Shown in pieces: positions 28,864 to 38,448 of a stretch of DNA of 64,000 nucleotides. The position numbers and the translations under genes are program-made. Origin of the DNA: Paludibacter sp. (GTDB lineage: Bacteria; Bacteroidota; Bacteroidia; Bacteroidales; Paludibacteraceae); assembly GCA_010365115.1 (NCBI GenBank), contig JAAFGX010000007.1:1-64000 (forward strand), given 5' to 3'. Every line of letters starts with the position of its first letter. Position 1 is the first letter of the stretch. Below the pieces are notes generated by a model. It saw only the letters and a list, made by a program, of their open reading frames with translations. It was not told the DNA's origin and did no database searches.

Positions 28864-30056
28864 TGAATAAATTACCAAAATTAGTTTTATTTGGTGCCGG
28901 AAAAATCGGACGTTCGTTTATTGGGCAATTGTTTAGCAAAGGTGGATACGAGGTTGTTTTTATTGATGTTTTTAAACCCGTAATTGATGCGCTGAATCGT
29001 AGGGGAAACTACAATGTCATTATTAAATCTGACACCGATAAAACCATCAATATTCCCAATGTGCGAGGTGTTTTGGCCAATGATACAACACAAGTGATTG
29101 CTGAAATTGCAACGGCTGAAATTTTGGCAATTTCAGTGGGAATGAACGGAATGGCTACTGCATTTCCATTGATTGCCGAAGGTTTAAAAAAACGCTATGA
29201 AACAAATCCCACTTCAGCCCTCGATATTATTATTGCCGAAAATATGCGCAATGCCGATGCTTATTTTGCTCAAGAACTGAAGTCATTGCTACCTGAAGAT
29301 TATCCTTTTTTACAGTTGGTTGGTTTAATTGAAACAAGTATTGGTAAGATGGTGCCAATTATGCTCAAAAAAGACATGGATGAAGATATTTTGCAGGTTT
29401 TCGCAGAATCTTATAACACGCTAATTTTGTCAAAGAATGCTTTCAAAACGCCAATTCCCCAAATTGAAGGATTGGCACCAAAAGCCAATATGAAAGCATG
29501 GGTCGATCGTAAACTGTTTATTCACAACCTCGGTCATGCAGCTACAGCTTACATTGGATATGTTTATAATCCTGATTTTGTTTATTTGTACGAAGCACTT
29601 TCTGTAACCGAAATTTACGAAAAGGTGCGAAATACTATGCTCCAGGCAGCTGAAATACTACTTATGAAATATCCTGAAGAATTTTCCCGACAAGATTTAA
29701 TTAATCATATCGATGATTTACTTCTACGTTTTCAAAATAAAGCTTTGGGAGATACAATTTTCAGAGTTGGTTGTGATTTAACCCGCAAGTTAAGTAAGCA
29801 AGATAGGGTTGTGGGTGCTATTAACACAGCTATAGAGCTTGGGTTGGAATACGATAAAATTGTATATGTATTGGCTTGTGCAATGAATTTCAGGGCAAAG
29901 AACGAGCAGGGAAATTTATTTCCGGGTGATGAAGAATTTATTTACATTTTCAATAAAGGTGTTGATCAATTGTTGAATAAAGTTTGTGAGTTTAATAAAC
30001 ATGAAATTGAGCTAATAAAAGAACAACTAAATTCGAGTAAAATCTTATTGAAATAA
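28860..30056 (+). CDS. mannitol-1-phosphate dehydrogenase family protein
   Basis: The 398-residue protein begins with a Rossmann motif LVLFGAGKIGRSF (about 8-20) and shows features of the mannitol dehydrogenase/MtlD superfamily: AENMRNAD, GLIETSIGKMVP, and WVDRKLFIHNLGHAATAYIG, which holds the catalytic Lys and the His. It interconverts a hexitol phosphate and a ketohexose phosphate, or a related uronate pair, with NAD. The ATGA overlap with the kinase gene shows one operon. The role here is inferred: it would link the ketose phosphate made by the first two enzymes with a polyol or reduced acid. Confidence 0.75.
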   Translation: MMNKLPKLVLFGAGKIGRSFIGQLFSKGGYEVVFIDVFKPVIDALNRRGNYNVIIKSDTDKTINIPNVRGVLANDTTQVIAEIATAEILAISVGMNGMATAFPLIAEGLKKRYETNPTSALDIIIAENMRNADAYFAQELKSLLPEDYPFLQLVGLIETSIGKMVPIMLKKDMDEDILQVFAESYNTLILSKNAFKTPIPQIEGLAPKANMKAWVDRKLFIHNLGHAATAYIGYVYNPDFVYLYEALSVTEIYEKVRNTMLQAAEILLMKYPEEFSRQDLINHIDDLLLRFQNKALGDTIFRVGCDLTRKLSKQDRVVGAINTAIELGLEYDKIVYVLACAMNFRAKNEQGNLFPGDEEFIYIFNKGVDQLLNKVCEFNKHEIELIKEQLNSSKILLK

Positions 30057-30166
30057 AGTTCAAACAAATTAATCAAAAATTCATAGTATTAGATTCGTTA
30101 AGTGAATTCAAAAGTAACATTCAAATTTAAAAAATATTTAAAAAATATTTAAAAAAATTATCAAGA

Positions 30167-31612
30167 ATGAGAAAACAAAATCTTATAAGCGTTTTGGCGC
30201 TAAGTTGTTTGGGGACATTAACTATCAACGCCCAGAAGAAATCACCAAATGTGGTTTTAATCCTTATGGATGATATGGGTTATGGCGATTTAAGTTGTTA
30301 TGGTGCTGTGCAATACAAAACGCCAAACATGGATAAAATGGCTAATGAAGGTATGCGTTTCAGTAATTTCCTTGTTGCGCAATCGGTTAGTACTGCTTCC
30401 CGTGCTGGATTATTAACTGGATGTTATCCTAATCGTATAGGTATGTCGGGTGTTTTGTTTCCAAATAGCAATAAGGGTCTCAATCCATCTGAAACAACAA
30501 TAGCCGAAATGTTTAAGCAAAAAGGTTATAATACAGCAATTTTTGGAAAATGGCATTTAGGTGACAATAAAGAATTTATGCCACTTCAACATGGTTTTGA
30601 CGAGTATTTCGGGTTGCCATATTCGAACGATATGTGGCCTCTAGACTATTTAGGTCAACAGCTAGCACCAAACTCCTTTTTTTCAAATTTAGTTCCGCTT
30701 TCACTCATTTCAGGCAATGAAAAAGTAAGTGAAATTAAGACAATGGAAGATCAATCTCATTTAACCGGTTTATATACAGACCATGCGATACAGTTTATTA
30801 AGAAAAACAAGAACAAACCTTTCTTTTTATATATACCTCATTCAATGCCACATACACCTATTGCAGCTTCTGATAAATTCAAGGGTAAAAGTGGAGCAGG
30901 CGTCTATGGCGACGTAATGATGGAAATTGATTGGTCCGTTGGCGAAATACTCAAAACCTTGAAAGAACTAAGACTAGATAAAAACACTTTGGTTATTGTC
31001 ACCAGTGACAATGGACCGTGGAAAAATTTTGGTAACTGGGCAGGTTCATCAGGTGGATTGAGGGAAGCTAAAATGACCGTTTTTGAAGGTGGACAACGCG
31101 TTCCCTGTATCATGAAGTGGAAAGGAACAATAACTGAAGGTGAGATATGCAATAAGCTTTCTTCTACTATCGATTTTTTACCCACTCTTGCTGCTATTTG
31201 TGACCTTAAAATGCCAGAAAATAAAATTGATGGAGTAGATATTACTGATTTACTTAAAGGGAAAGAGGGAGCAAATCCTCGCAAGTATTTTTACTATTAC
31301 TATGATAATAATTCGCTAAAAGCTGTAAGACGTGATAATTGGAAACTTGTACTCCCCCATAATTCTTTAAGCACTGAAATGGATATCCCTGGTATGGACG
31401 GACATGCCGGCAAAACAACATATATTGATTTTCCTTTGGCATTATATAATTTGAGGGAAGATCCGGCCGAACGATATGATGTTCAAAAAAATTATCCGGA
31501 GATTATAGAAGAACTTCAAAAAGTTGCCAAAATGGCCAGAGAAGATTTAGGTGATCACCTGACAGGAATAAAAGGTAAAAACAGAAGACCGGCAGGAATA
31601 ATAAACAAATAA
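30167..31612 (+). CDS. Ser-type S1 sulfatase (arylsulfatase-like), exported
   Basis: The 481-residue protein has a signal peptide (about 1-22). The metal-binding aspartates lie in LILMDDMGYGD (Asp35, Asp36). The active-site signature STASRAGLLTG starts at Ser75, so the formylglycine precursor is Ser, not Cys; maturation needs an anaerobic sulfatase-maturing radical-SAM enzyme, which is not in the window. The TFGKWHLG-type motif (AIFGKWHLGD) and SDNGPW are present. The protein removes sulfate esters from glycans, implying that the target polysaccharide is sulfated. It is 110 bases after the sugar operon and 4 bases before GH78. Confidence 0.9.
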   Translation: MRKQNLISVLALSCLGTLTINAQKKSPNVVLILMDDMGYGDLSCYGAVQYKTPNMDKMANEGMRFSNFLVAQSVSTASRAGLLTGCYPNRIGMSGVLFPNSNKGLNPSETTIAEMFKQKGYNTAIFGKWHLGDNKEFMPLQHGFDEYFGLPYSNDMWPLDYLGQQLAPNSFFSNLVPLSLISGNEKVSEIKTMEDQSHLTGLYTDHAIQFIKKNKNKPFFLYIPHSMPHTPIAASDKFKGKSGAGVYGDVMMEIDWSVGEILKTLKELRLDKNTLVIVTSDNGPWKNFGNWAGSSGGLREAKMTVFEGGQRVPCIMKWKGTITEGEICNKLSSTIDFLPTLAAICDLKMPENKIDGVDITDLLKGKEGANPRKYFYYYYDNNSLKAVRRDNWKLVLPHNSLSTEMDIPGMDGHAGKTTYIDFPLALYNLREDPAERYDVQKNYPEIIEELQKVAKMAREDLGDHLTGIKGKNRRPAGIINK

Positions 31613-31616
31613 TATC

Positions 31617-34019
31617 ATGATAAATCAACTGAAAAACAATAAATTGATTGTCGTATTTCTTTTTATTGTTTTCACACAACTTTCAATAATTGCAAATGCT
31701 CAAAAGGAAAATTTGACTCAGATTTGGCCCGCAAAATGGATACAGGCACAAAGTGGATCTCCAAAAGATTATGCTGTGTTTCACTTTCGGAAAACATTTG
31801 TGTTAGACACTATCCCTGACAGACTTATTATTCATACATCCGGTGATACCAGGTACCAACTTTATGTTAATGGCCAGTTAGTTACATGGGGCCCTTTAAC
31901 TGGAGATTTACGTCATTGGTATTATGAAACTTCTGATATTAAGTCCTATTTAAAAATAGGTAAAAACTTGATAGCTGCTGTGGTACAAAACTATGGTAGT
32001 CATCCACCGGATGCACGCCTAACTGTACAGACCGGTTTTCTGTTGACGGCAGATGATGAAAAATTTCAATTCTTGAATACGAACTCTTCGTGGAAGGCAA
32101 TACATAATACTGCATATTCCCCCAACTTCATTGACAAATCTCAAATTAATGGATATTACGGCGGTGGATCTCGTGAAATTATTAATGGCGCAAATTATGT
32201 ATGGAATTGGCAATCACTTAGTTTAAATGATTCGTTATGGCAAAATGCACAAGAAATTGAAACTGCTTTTAGTAAGTCATGTATTTGGGCCAGCCGTTGG
32301 AAGCTGACTCCCAGAACATTACCTCACGAGACGTTATCGCCAAATCGTTTAAAAGCAGTATTAAAAGCAGAAAATATAATAATACCTGATAAATTCCCTG
32401 CAGAAAAAGCTGACATTAAAGTGTCTGCAAATACCAAAGCACGCTTTGTTATTGATAATGGATGCGAGACTACAGCCTATCCTTATCTTATTGTTAGTTC
32501 AGGGAAAGATGCAGTTGTTAAAATTACTTACTCAGAGGCAGCATACATTGGTGACCCTAAAAATAATCAAAAGGGAAACAGAAATGACATTAATGGTAAA
32601 ACATTTATTGGATATTTTGATAAAATTATTGCTGATGGTGGAGAAAATCGTATGTATTGTCCGCTTTGGTGGAGGGCTTTCCGTTTTCTGGTTGTTGATA
32701 TTGAAACAAAGGAGTCTCCGTTGATAATTCATGATTTATATACAGTACGTTCAATTTACCCTTTTGAAAAAAAGTCTGAATTTGCAATATCTAAAAAATT
32801 CAATCCTGCCGAAAATGATACAATTCAGAAAATTTTTGATATTGGTATTCGCACCATTAAACTATGCTCGCACGAAACATTTATTGATTGTCCGTATTAT
32901 GAAGAGAGTCAGTTTCAAGGAGATACCCGTGTAGCGGCAATGGTGAGTTATTTTAATTTTGGAGATTACAGGCTTGGAAAAAATGCAATTGAGCAATTTT
33001 CGTGGTCGATAAACGATGAGGGTTTTCTTAGTGCAAGATACCCTACGAATTCATTCTATTACATTCCAAACTTCTCAATTTATTGGATTGGAATGTTGTA
33101 CGATTACATGATGTACGCAGACGATAAAGAGTTTGTCCGTTCAAAGTTGCAAATTATGAAAAGCATTCTTAATTACTTTTCAGAGCGCCAACGACCTGAC
33201 GGAACTGTAAGGAAACCAGATTATCATAATTTTATTGATTGGTCGTTCCCAAAAGGTGAACCCCCCTTTGATAAAAACGGTTACTCCGCAATTGTTGATT
33301 TGCATTTTTTAAAAGCGCTTCAATGGGCTGAAAAAATCGAACAGTATGTAGGTGATCAGAAGATTGCAAAAGGTTATTCTGTAAAAGCAAACCAGTTAAA
33401 GAGTGTTATCCGTAAACTATATTGGAAGCCTGATTTGGAATTGTTTACAGATATTCCGAATGGGAATAAAATATCTCAACATACAAATTGTATGGCTATT
33501 TTAACCGAAGTAAGTACTGGGAAGGAAGCTCAGCAAGTAATGCAAAAAGTGCTTGAGAATGAGAATATGACTCAAGCCACCTTGTATTGGAAGTTCTATT
33601 TAAATGAAGCTTTAGTAAAAGCATCTATGGGAAACTATTATTTGAAAAGTTTGGATACGTGGAAAAAACTACTTTTAGTTAATGTAACCACATGGACAGA
33701 AACAGGTGATAGAGGTCGATCGGAATGTCATGCTTGGGGATCAAGTCCAAATTATCATTTTTTCAAAATTATTGCTGGTATTGATTCGGATGCACCAGGT
33801 TTCAAGAAAATTAAGATTGAACCTAACTTTAATGAAACAGATACTATAAAAGCTAAAGTACCCTATCGTACTGGAGAAATAAAAGTTTTTCTATATAAAA
33901 ATACAAATGCTACTGTTTCGGGTGTCGTTGAAATCCCGGATTCAACTAAAGCATATATAATGCTTCATGGTAAGAAAATTTCTCTTCATGCTGGGAATAA
34001 CTATATAATGAACAAGTAA
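31617..34019 (+). CDS. GH78 alpha-L-rhamnosidase-like, exported
   Basis: The 800-residue protein has a signal peptide (about 1-28), an N-terminal beta-sandwich beginning AKWIQA (about 40-220), an (alpha/alpha)6 barrel and a C-terminal beta domain. The family hallmark is DCPYYEESQFQGDTR, with Glu430 as the probable general acid. The classical sequence is DCPxRDE, so the motif is modified. It starts 4 bases after the sulfatase stop, so the two are cotranscribed; desulfation coupled to rhamnose removal is a reasonable idea. Rhamnosidase activity is likely but some GH78-like enzymes differ. Confidence 0.82.
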   Translation: MINQLKNNKLIVVFLFIVFTQLSIIANAQKENLTQIWPAKWIQAQSGSPKDYAVFHFRKTFVLDTIPDRLIIHTSGDTRYQLYVNGQLVTWGPLTGDLRHWYYETSDIKSYLKIGKNLIAAVVQNYGSHPPDARLTVQTGFLLTADDEKFQFLNTNSSWKAIHNTAYSPNFIDKSQINGYYGGGSREIINGANYVWNWQSLSLNDSLWQNAQEIETAFSKSCIWASRWKLTPRTLPHETLSPNRLKAVLKAENIIIPDKFPAEKADIKVSANTKARFVIDNGCETTAYPYLIVSSGKDAVVKITYSEAAYIGDPKNNQKGNRNDINGKTFIGYFDKIIADGGENRMYCPLWWRAFRFLVVDIETKESPLIIHDLYTVRSIYPFEKKSEFAISKKFNPAENDTIQKIFDIGIRTIKLCSHETFIDCPYYEESQFQGDTRVAAMVSYFNFGDYRLGKNAIEQFSWSINDEGFLSARYPTNSFYYIPNFSIYWIGMLYDYMMYADDKEFVRSKLQIMKSILNYFSERQRPDGTVRKPDYHNFIDWSFPKGEPPFDKNGYSAIVDLHFLKALQWAEKIEQYVGDQKIAKGYSVKANQLKSVIRKLYWKPDLELFTDIPNGNKISQHTNCMAILTEVSTGKEAQQVMQKVLENENMTQATLYWKFYLNEALVKASMGNYYLKSLDTWKKLLLVNVTTWTETGDRGRSECHAWGSSPNYHFFKIIAGIDSDAPGFKKIKIEPNFNETDTIKAKVPYRTGEIKVFLYKNTNATVSGVVEIPDSTKAYIMLHGKKISLHAGNNYIMNK

Positions 34020-34065
34020 GAAGAAAAAAATATGATAGAACGGATAGAATTATTAATCGATTAGG

Positions 34066-34135
34066 AGAAACGGGATTAGTTCCCGCTTCGTCCTATCACA
34101 ACACCGTACGTACAGTTCGGTATACGCTGGTTTCT
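34066..34135. other. possible group II intron fragment
   Basis: A short GC-richer patch after the GH78 stop has a CGGGA/TCCCG inverted repeat and CCGTACGTACAGTTCGG followed by TATACG. From memory this resembles sequence flanking group II intron reverse transcriptases in Bacteroidota. No maturase reading frame is present. The call is tentative. Confidence 0.3.
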
Positions 34136-34258
34136 CAATCTACACACGAACAGAGCGATAATATGTAGAGAAAAATAAATAACATGCTTTTTGTAACGAA
34201 TCGTTAAACTCAGAGTATGGGGTAAGATTGCCACTTAATAATTTTCTTTTTTTATAAC

Positions 34259-34405
34259 GAACCATTGTATATTGTCAAAGGAACTAATTTTAATTTGTAC
34301 AGTGATGAATTTATAAAATTGGTACAGAATAAGATAAATCGAAGACCCAGAGAAAAAATGAATTTTCAAACACCATCTAAAATATTTTATGCATCTTTGA
34401 ATTAA
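34259..34405 (+). pseudogene. IS30-family transposase C-terminal remnant
   Basis: In one frame 48 residues end at a TAA at 34403. The segment NKINRRPREKMNFQTPSKIF matches the conserved IS30 C-terminus (N-x-RPR-K...TP-x-E-x-F). No N-terminal part or start exists. It is a dead IS fragment between GH78 and the second T9SS protein. Confidence 0.72.
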
Positions 34406-34653
34406 TTTGTCGCATTTGTAACTTGAATCAGTGCAACGATAATCATACTTAAAAAGAATTTTTTATTTCAAAAAAATGCTAACTTGCAAAAGGTTTGAAT
34501 ATGTTTCTAAATAAAGTTTAAACGGAAGATTTTGAAAGTTTTCTTCACGGCTATACACTTACAACTGGAACAGAAAATATTCACAGAGGAAATCTGGTGG
34601 TAAATACTACCGAGAAATTGGTACAAAGGATCTTAGAATCGTAATTTAAATAC
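34406..34653. other. AT-rich gap with a short unrecognised coding-like stretch
   Basis: Between about 34527 and 34643 one frame reads FESFLHGYTLTTGTENIHRG and continues to a TAA, with no usable start and an in-frame stop just upstream. The composition looks protein-like, so it may be another gene remnant. I do not recognise it. The rest presumably holds the promoter of the next gene. Confidence 0.35.
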
Positions 34654-34695
34654 ATGTTTCATATCATCATTATTAACTACTTAAAAATTTTACAG

Positions 34696-36390
34696 ATGAA
34701 AAAAACTTCATTTCTAATCGTGTTTCTTATGTTTTCATTTTTTAATCAAGCTTACGGGCAATGGACTGATCAATTCACTTTTTATGAGAAAGGGTCAACA
34801 ACTGCAAAAAAGACGTTTAAACTATGGTTACCTAATGGCTCAGAAAGTATTGTCGGATTGGTAATAACTGACGGTGTAAGTCATGACACGAATTTTGCTA
34901 CGGATGGTGTAGTGCGTCAAGCTTGTAGTGATAAAAAATTTGGTGTGTTACAAATAATAGGTTCCCATTATGGCACATTTGGTAGAGAATATGAAAGCCC
35001 TTATACCACAACCGATAAATTAGGTAATGGGTATGCTACTTTTGAAGAAGAGTTCTTGGGATGCTTGGATTCATTAGCCCGTAGAAATGGGCATCCTGAA
35101 ATTAAATATGCTCCATTTTTATCTTTCGGACACTCTACCTCTGGTATTTTTGCTCGTAGTATTGCTTGGTGGAATCCAAGTAGGGCTTTGGGTGTAATTA
35201 TTTATAAATCAGGAAAATTCTTAAAACCCAAATGGGCTGCTGATGACGCTGACCTTAAAAATGTTCCGGTGTTGTTTTTCCCAGGAGAGTACGAACAAGC
35301 ATCGCCCAATCATGGAGGGTGTGTTACTAACAAGGGCGTAGAATCTATGGAAGTGCAATGGCAAGGAAACAGAGATTCTACTGTTTCATGGAATGCCAGA
35401 GGGTATCTTTTAAATGTTGTAGCACAACCAATTGATCCATTGTTAGGTTATACTCCTAGTGACTGTTACACAACAAATACCAGCTGGTCGGGTTGTGGTA
35501 CTAGTAAACCTGAGTGTAATATGCATACTATTTGGGCAGGCTCGGATCCTTATCGTGGAATGGAGGCACGTTTTTTATTAGCATCGTTTATTACTAAAGT
35601 GGCAGATGCAAGAATACCAGCTAACACCTATCCTACCAATGGATTTATGACGCTGAAATCAATAGATAAGAAAAAAGGGGTGTTTGCTACTTCTACTGAA
35701 ATACGAACAAGTTTTATTGATCCGGATTTATCACAATCACCTAAACTATTTTATTATTATGATGAATCTCCCGTTAATCCTGACTCCAGTTTCTATTTTT
35801 TAGATCATGAGTTTGCCCTAGATTGGTTGTATTATATGAATAATTATGGTGCTTATAATGGTGCTAATAAAGGATATGTGCCTGTTGTAAGTAATCCTAT
35901 ATTTGAACTTACTAGTGCTACAACTCTTGCGATCAAGTCGCCCTCTGTAGGGAGTAAAATTTATTATACAACTGATGGCTCTACTCCATCAAAATCATCA
36001 ACCCTTTACACTAACGAAATAAATTTTTTTAACCCTGCAAACTTTGTTGTTAAAGCTATTGCTTATAAAACAGATCCAAAATATAACTTTGAGTGGAGAC
36101 CAAGTACGGTTAAGTCGGTTACTATTGTTGACGGAACAGCTTCAATTAAAACTGTAAATACCGAAGAGTCATTTTCTGTTAGTCCAAATCCATGTGCCGA
36201 TATTTTAGCTGTTAAATCTAATAAAATAATAGCCGAAACAGTATATATATACACACAAACAGGTCAGTTAGTTAAATCGTTAACAAACAGTAGTAGAACA
36301 AAAGAGTTGAATATAGTAGTAAGCGATTTAACTCATGGTTTATACATTTTGTATGTTGGCGATGCAAAAGCAAAATTCATTAAAAAATAA
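34696..36390 (+). CDS. secreted esterase-like protein with chitobiase-type C-terminal domain and T9SS sorting domain
   Basis: The ATG at 34696 begins the signal peptide (MKKTSFLIVFLMFSFFNQAYG); the in-frame ATG at 34654 adds an unlikely prefix. The product has 564 residues. The N-terminal hydrolase domain is a relative of that encoded at 14507: both share an IKYAPFLSFGHS / LKYVPWVTWGHS region. However, the elbow here reads GHSTSG (Ser147), with Ser at the last conserved Gly position of GxSxG. A chitobiase/hexosaminidase C-terminal-like domain follows (SKIYYTTDGSTPSKSS), then a Por sorting domain (FSVSPNPCADIL). The altered elbow may reduce or change activity. It is followed by a strong terminator. 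Confidence 0.72.
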   Translation: MKKTSFLIVFLMFSFFNQAYGQWTDQFTFYEKGSTTAKKTFKLWLPNGSESIVGLVITDGVSHDTNFATDGVVRQACSDKKFGVLQIIGSHYGTFGREYESPYTTTDKLGNGYATFEEEFLGCLDSLARRNGHPEIKYAPFLSFGHSTSGIFARSIAWWNPSRALGVIIYKSGKFLKPKWAADDADLKNVPVLFFPGEYEQASPNHGGCVTNKGVESMEVQWQGNRDSTVSWNARGYLLNVVAQPIDPLLGYTPSDCYTTNTSWSGCGTSKPECNMHTIWAGSDPYRGMEARFLLASFITKVADARIPANTYPTNGFMTLKSIDKKKGVFATSTEIRTSFIDPDLSQSPKLFYYYDESPVNPDSSFYFLDHEFALDWLYYMNNYGAYNGANKGYVPVVSNPIFELTSATTLAIKSPSVGSKIYYTTDGSTPSKSSTLYTNEINFFNPANFVVKAIAYKTDPKYNFEWRPSTVKSVTIVDGTASIKTVNTEESFSVSPNPCADILAVKSNKIIAETVYIYTQTGQLVKSLTNSSRTKELNIVVSDLTHGLYILYVGDAKAKFIKK

Positions 36391-36494
36391 ACAATCGGAT
36401 TAATCCATTTATATAGTTAAACTTATTTTTGTTTTAAGCTTTTTTCCTGTCCTCACCGGATATGTTCAATAAATGAGTAAAGTCTAGCACTGTT

Positions 36495-36521
36495 GGGTGG
36501 GTTTTGTAAACCCACCCTTTT
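36495..36521 (+). terminator. rho-independent terminator
   Basis: GGGTGGGTTT and its exact complement form a 10-bp GC-rich stem with a three-base loop, followed by TTTTGT. It lies about 105 bases after the second T9SS gene and marks the end of the right-facing cluster. Confidence 0.9.
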
Positions 36522-36997
36522 GTATTATTAAGATTTGCCAATCAGGAGGTGGTCGGAAGATTAATTACTCTGTTTCTGTTGGCTCAGAACTGTAATGTGG
36601 GGATATGTTTTTGGTGATACCCTATATTTTGCAATATTACCACCGCAATAGTTGATTGCCATGGCTGTAACCACATCCTCAATTTCCATTGTAAATCTTC
36701 GTTTAGCGGATTTCATTCATCCGCCTCCGCAACCATGGAACTGTCTACACTGATCAGACATAGCTGTTCTTGCTCCCGGGAGGAATAGAACTGATTAAAC
36801 CGTTCGTTAATCCTTTCATTATGCCTGTTTGAAGAACTCCGGGTTTATCTTTGATAACCACTCTAAGATCGAACTGTGGCCACCTTAAATCAACAGAATA
36901 ATTAAACAGGAACTTAAAATGGGGGTTAAAGGTCAAAAAGTAGGCTGAACACTCGTAATTGCAAATCCGCGCCAGCGCAGCCCGAGCCGACACTGGA
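36522..36997. other. GC-richer gene-free stretch
   Basis: Base composition rises clearly above the flanking cluster and continues into the minus-strand propeller gene. A 79-residue minus-strand frame (36754-36993) has no recognisable domain and stops without a clear family. It may be a broken gene carried in with the neighbouring propeller gene. Confidence 0.4.
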
Positions 36998-38254
36998 CTA
37001 TAGACCTGTATTCACTATAAATAACTGCCTTGTTGTTGTGGCGGGGTCTATGGCATCTACACAAACCATTTTATTGTCATTACTCCAACGTGGGTGCAGA
37101 TCGCATCGGGTGTCACCGCTAAGAAACCTATTCTCAACCATGTCAAAAGCTGCCAATTTCATGTAACTGTCTTTTTTTGTATCGTAAAGCCAGAGAAAAT
37201 TCCTTATGTTCTTATTGTCATATCTGTTATCGGTAACCAGATACCTCCCTGTTTGATCAAAGGTACAATGCCCGTCCCAATTCATCCCTGGCAGTTCTTT
37301 AAAGTCTTTTTTTCCATCGGTGAAGAGTATATGGCCGTGCCGTCCGTTTAAAGTGAAAGTGGCAACAATCTCCTGGTTGTTCCTCCAGGACCAGTGCGAG
37401 ACATTGTAACCGTATGGTATTGCTTCCCGCATGTCTTCCCCATCGATAGCGATGGTATACATCCCGGTCTCCAGTTTATTACCGCTATCATTCCATGTAC
37501 GCGGTAAAAAAAGAAGTCTTGAACCGTCTGGGTTAAATTCAGCGTGTTCAATCCACATGTGCCGCCCTTCAATTTCAGGGGCATATCGTTTGATTTCGTC
37601 TGACACCTGTTTGTAGGACACCACAAGCTTTCTTTCACCAGTTTGAAGGTCGAAGACGAACACACCCGAATTGGCAGGATGCGGTACGTCTGGGTTCTCA
37701 TCCATCGTACCGCTATAACTAACCACTTTCCTTAGTCGGCTGATCCTCCCGTAATCCAGATTAATGGCATATCTGCCATCTTTAGTCAGTCCACTTATAC
37801 TGAAAGTCTGTAAAGTTTTCTTTTTTGTTTTTAAATTGAAAAGGACCGATATTAGCTTGCCGTCGACAATGTCATTATAATAAAATTCTTCGCTCGGTTT
37901 TTGGGGGTTCCAAAAAAACATACATCCCTGTTGCATGTTCCATGCCGACGTATCCGAAATTTTTTGAAAAATACCCGTAGACACATCTATCAATCCAATA
38001 TTAGCTTTTTCACCTGAATTTGGCAAGCGGTCGTTAAAACTTGTCTCTAGACTCAAAAGGTGTGTTTTTTCGGCATTCCATGGGTTAGTGCCAAAATACC
38101 CAAAAAAATGATTTTTGGATGGGTGCGATACCATCTTTTTATTTAGCCCTTTTTCTTCCTCGATATTCTGGTTTAATAAAAAACCAGATCTTCCAAAAAG
38201 TAAAACTGGAAGTAAAGCCATTGCTGATACAATTAAAAAAACTCTTCTTTTCAT
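36998..38254 (-). CDS. exported beta-propeller protein, PL22 oligogalacturonide lyase-like
   Basis: The ATG at 38254 starts a signal peptide (MKRRVFLIVSAMALLPVLLF); an upstream in-frame ATG at 38314 adds 20 charged residues. The 418-residue product has blade repeats of the TolB/oligogalacturonate lyase type: HAEFNPDGSRLLFLP, GHCTFDQTGRYLVTD and LHPRWSNDNKMVCVDA, with histidines at strand ends as in the Mn-binding site of PL22. Oligogalacturonide lyase would split unsaturated or saturated digalacturonate, fitting the pectin theme. It is on the opposite strand, has a higher GC content, and lies beside IS remnants, so it may have been acquired separately. The lyase role is an inference. Confidence 0.5.
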   Translation of the reverse strand: MKRRVFLIVSAMALLPVLLFGRSGFLLNQNIEEEKGLNKKMVSHPSKNHFFGYFGTNPWNAEKTHLLSLETSFNDRLPNSGEKANIGLIDVSTGIFQKISDTSAWNMQQGCMFFWNPQKPSEEFYYNDIVDGKLISVLFNLKTKKKTLQTFSISGLTKDGRYAINLDYGRISRLRKVVSYSGTMDENPDVPHPANSGVFVFDLQTGERKLVVSYKQVSDEIKRYAPEIEGRHMWIEHAEFNPDGSRLLFLPRTWNDSGNKLETGMYTIAIDGEDMREAIPYGYNVSHWSWRNNQEIVATFTLNGRHGHILFTDGKKDFKELPGMNWDGHCTFDQTGRYLVTDNRYDNKNIRNFLWLYDTKKDSYMKLAAFDMVENRFLSGDTRCDLHPRWSNDNKMVCVDAIDPATTTRQLFIVNTGL

Positions 38255-38448
38255 ATTATTTCGCCAAAAATTATTAATCCGAAAATCATTAGTAAAAATT
38301 ATTTTTTTCACCAAAACATGGATGAAAATAATCCATGCAAATGTAAATAATAATGGTCAGACTACAACTTTTCAAAAACCATTTTTTCTAATATTATTAG
38401 TTTTATTAGATTAAATTAAACTGGTTATCTGCTTAGAACAAGTTTAAT

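Noticed and set aside
36754-36993. 79-residue minus-strand gene
   Set aside because: No domain is recognisable and the frame lies in a decayed GC-rich stretch; it is described as part of the gap only.
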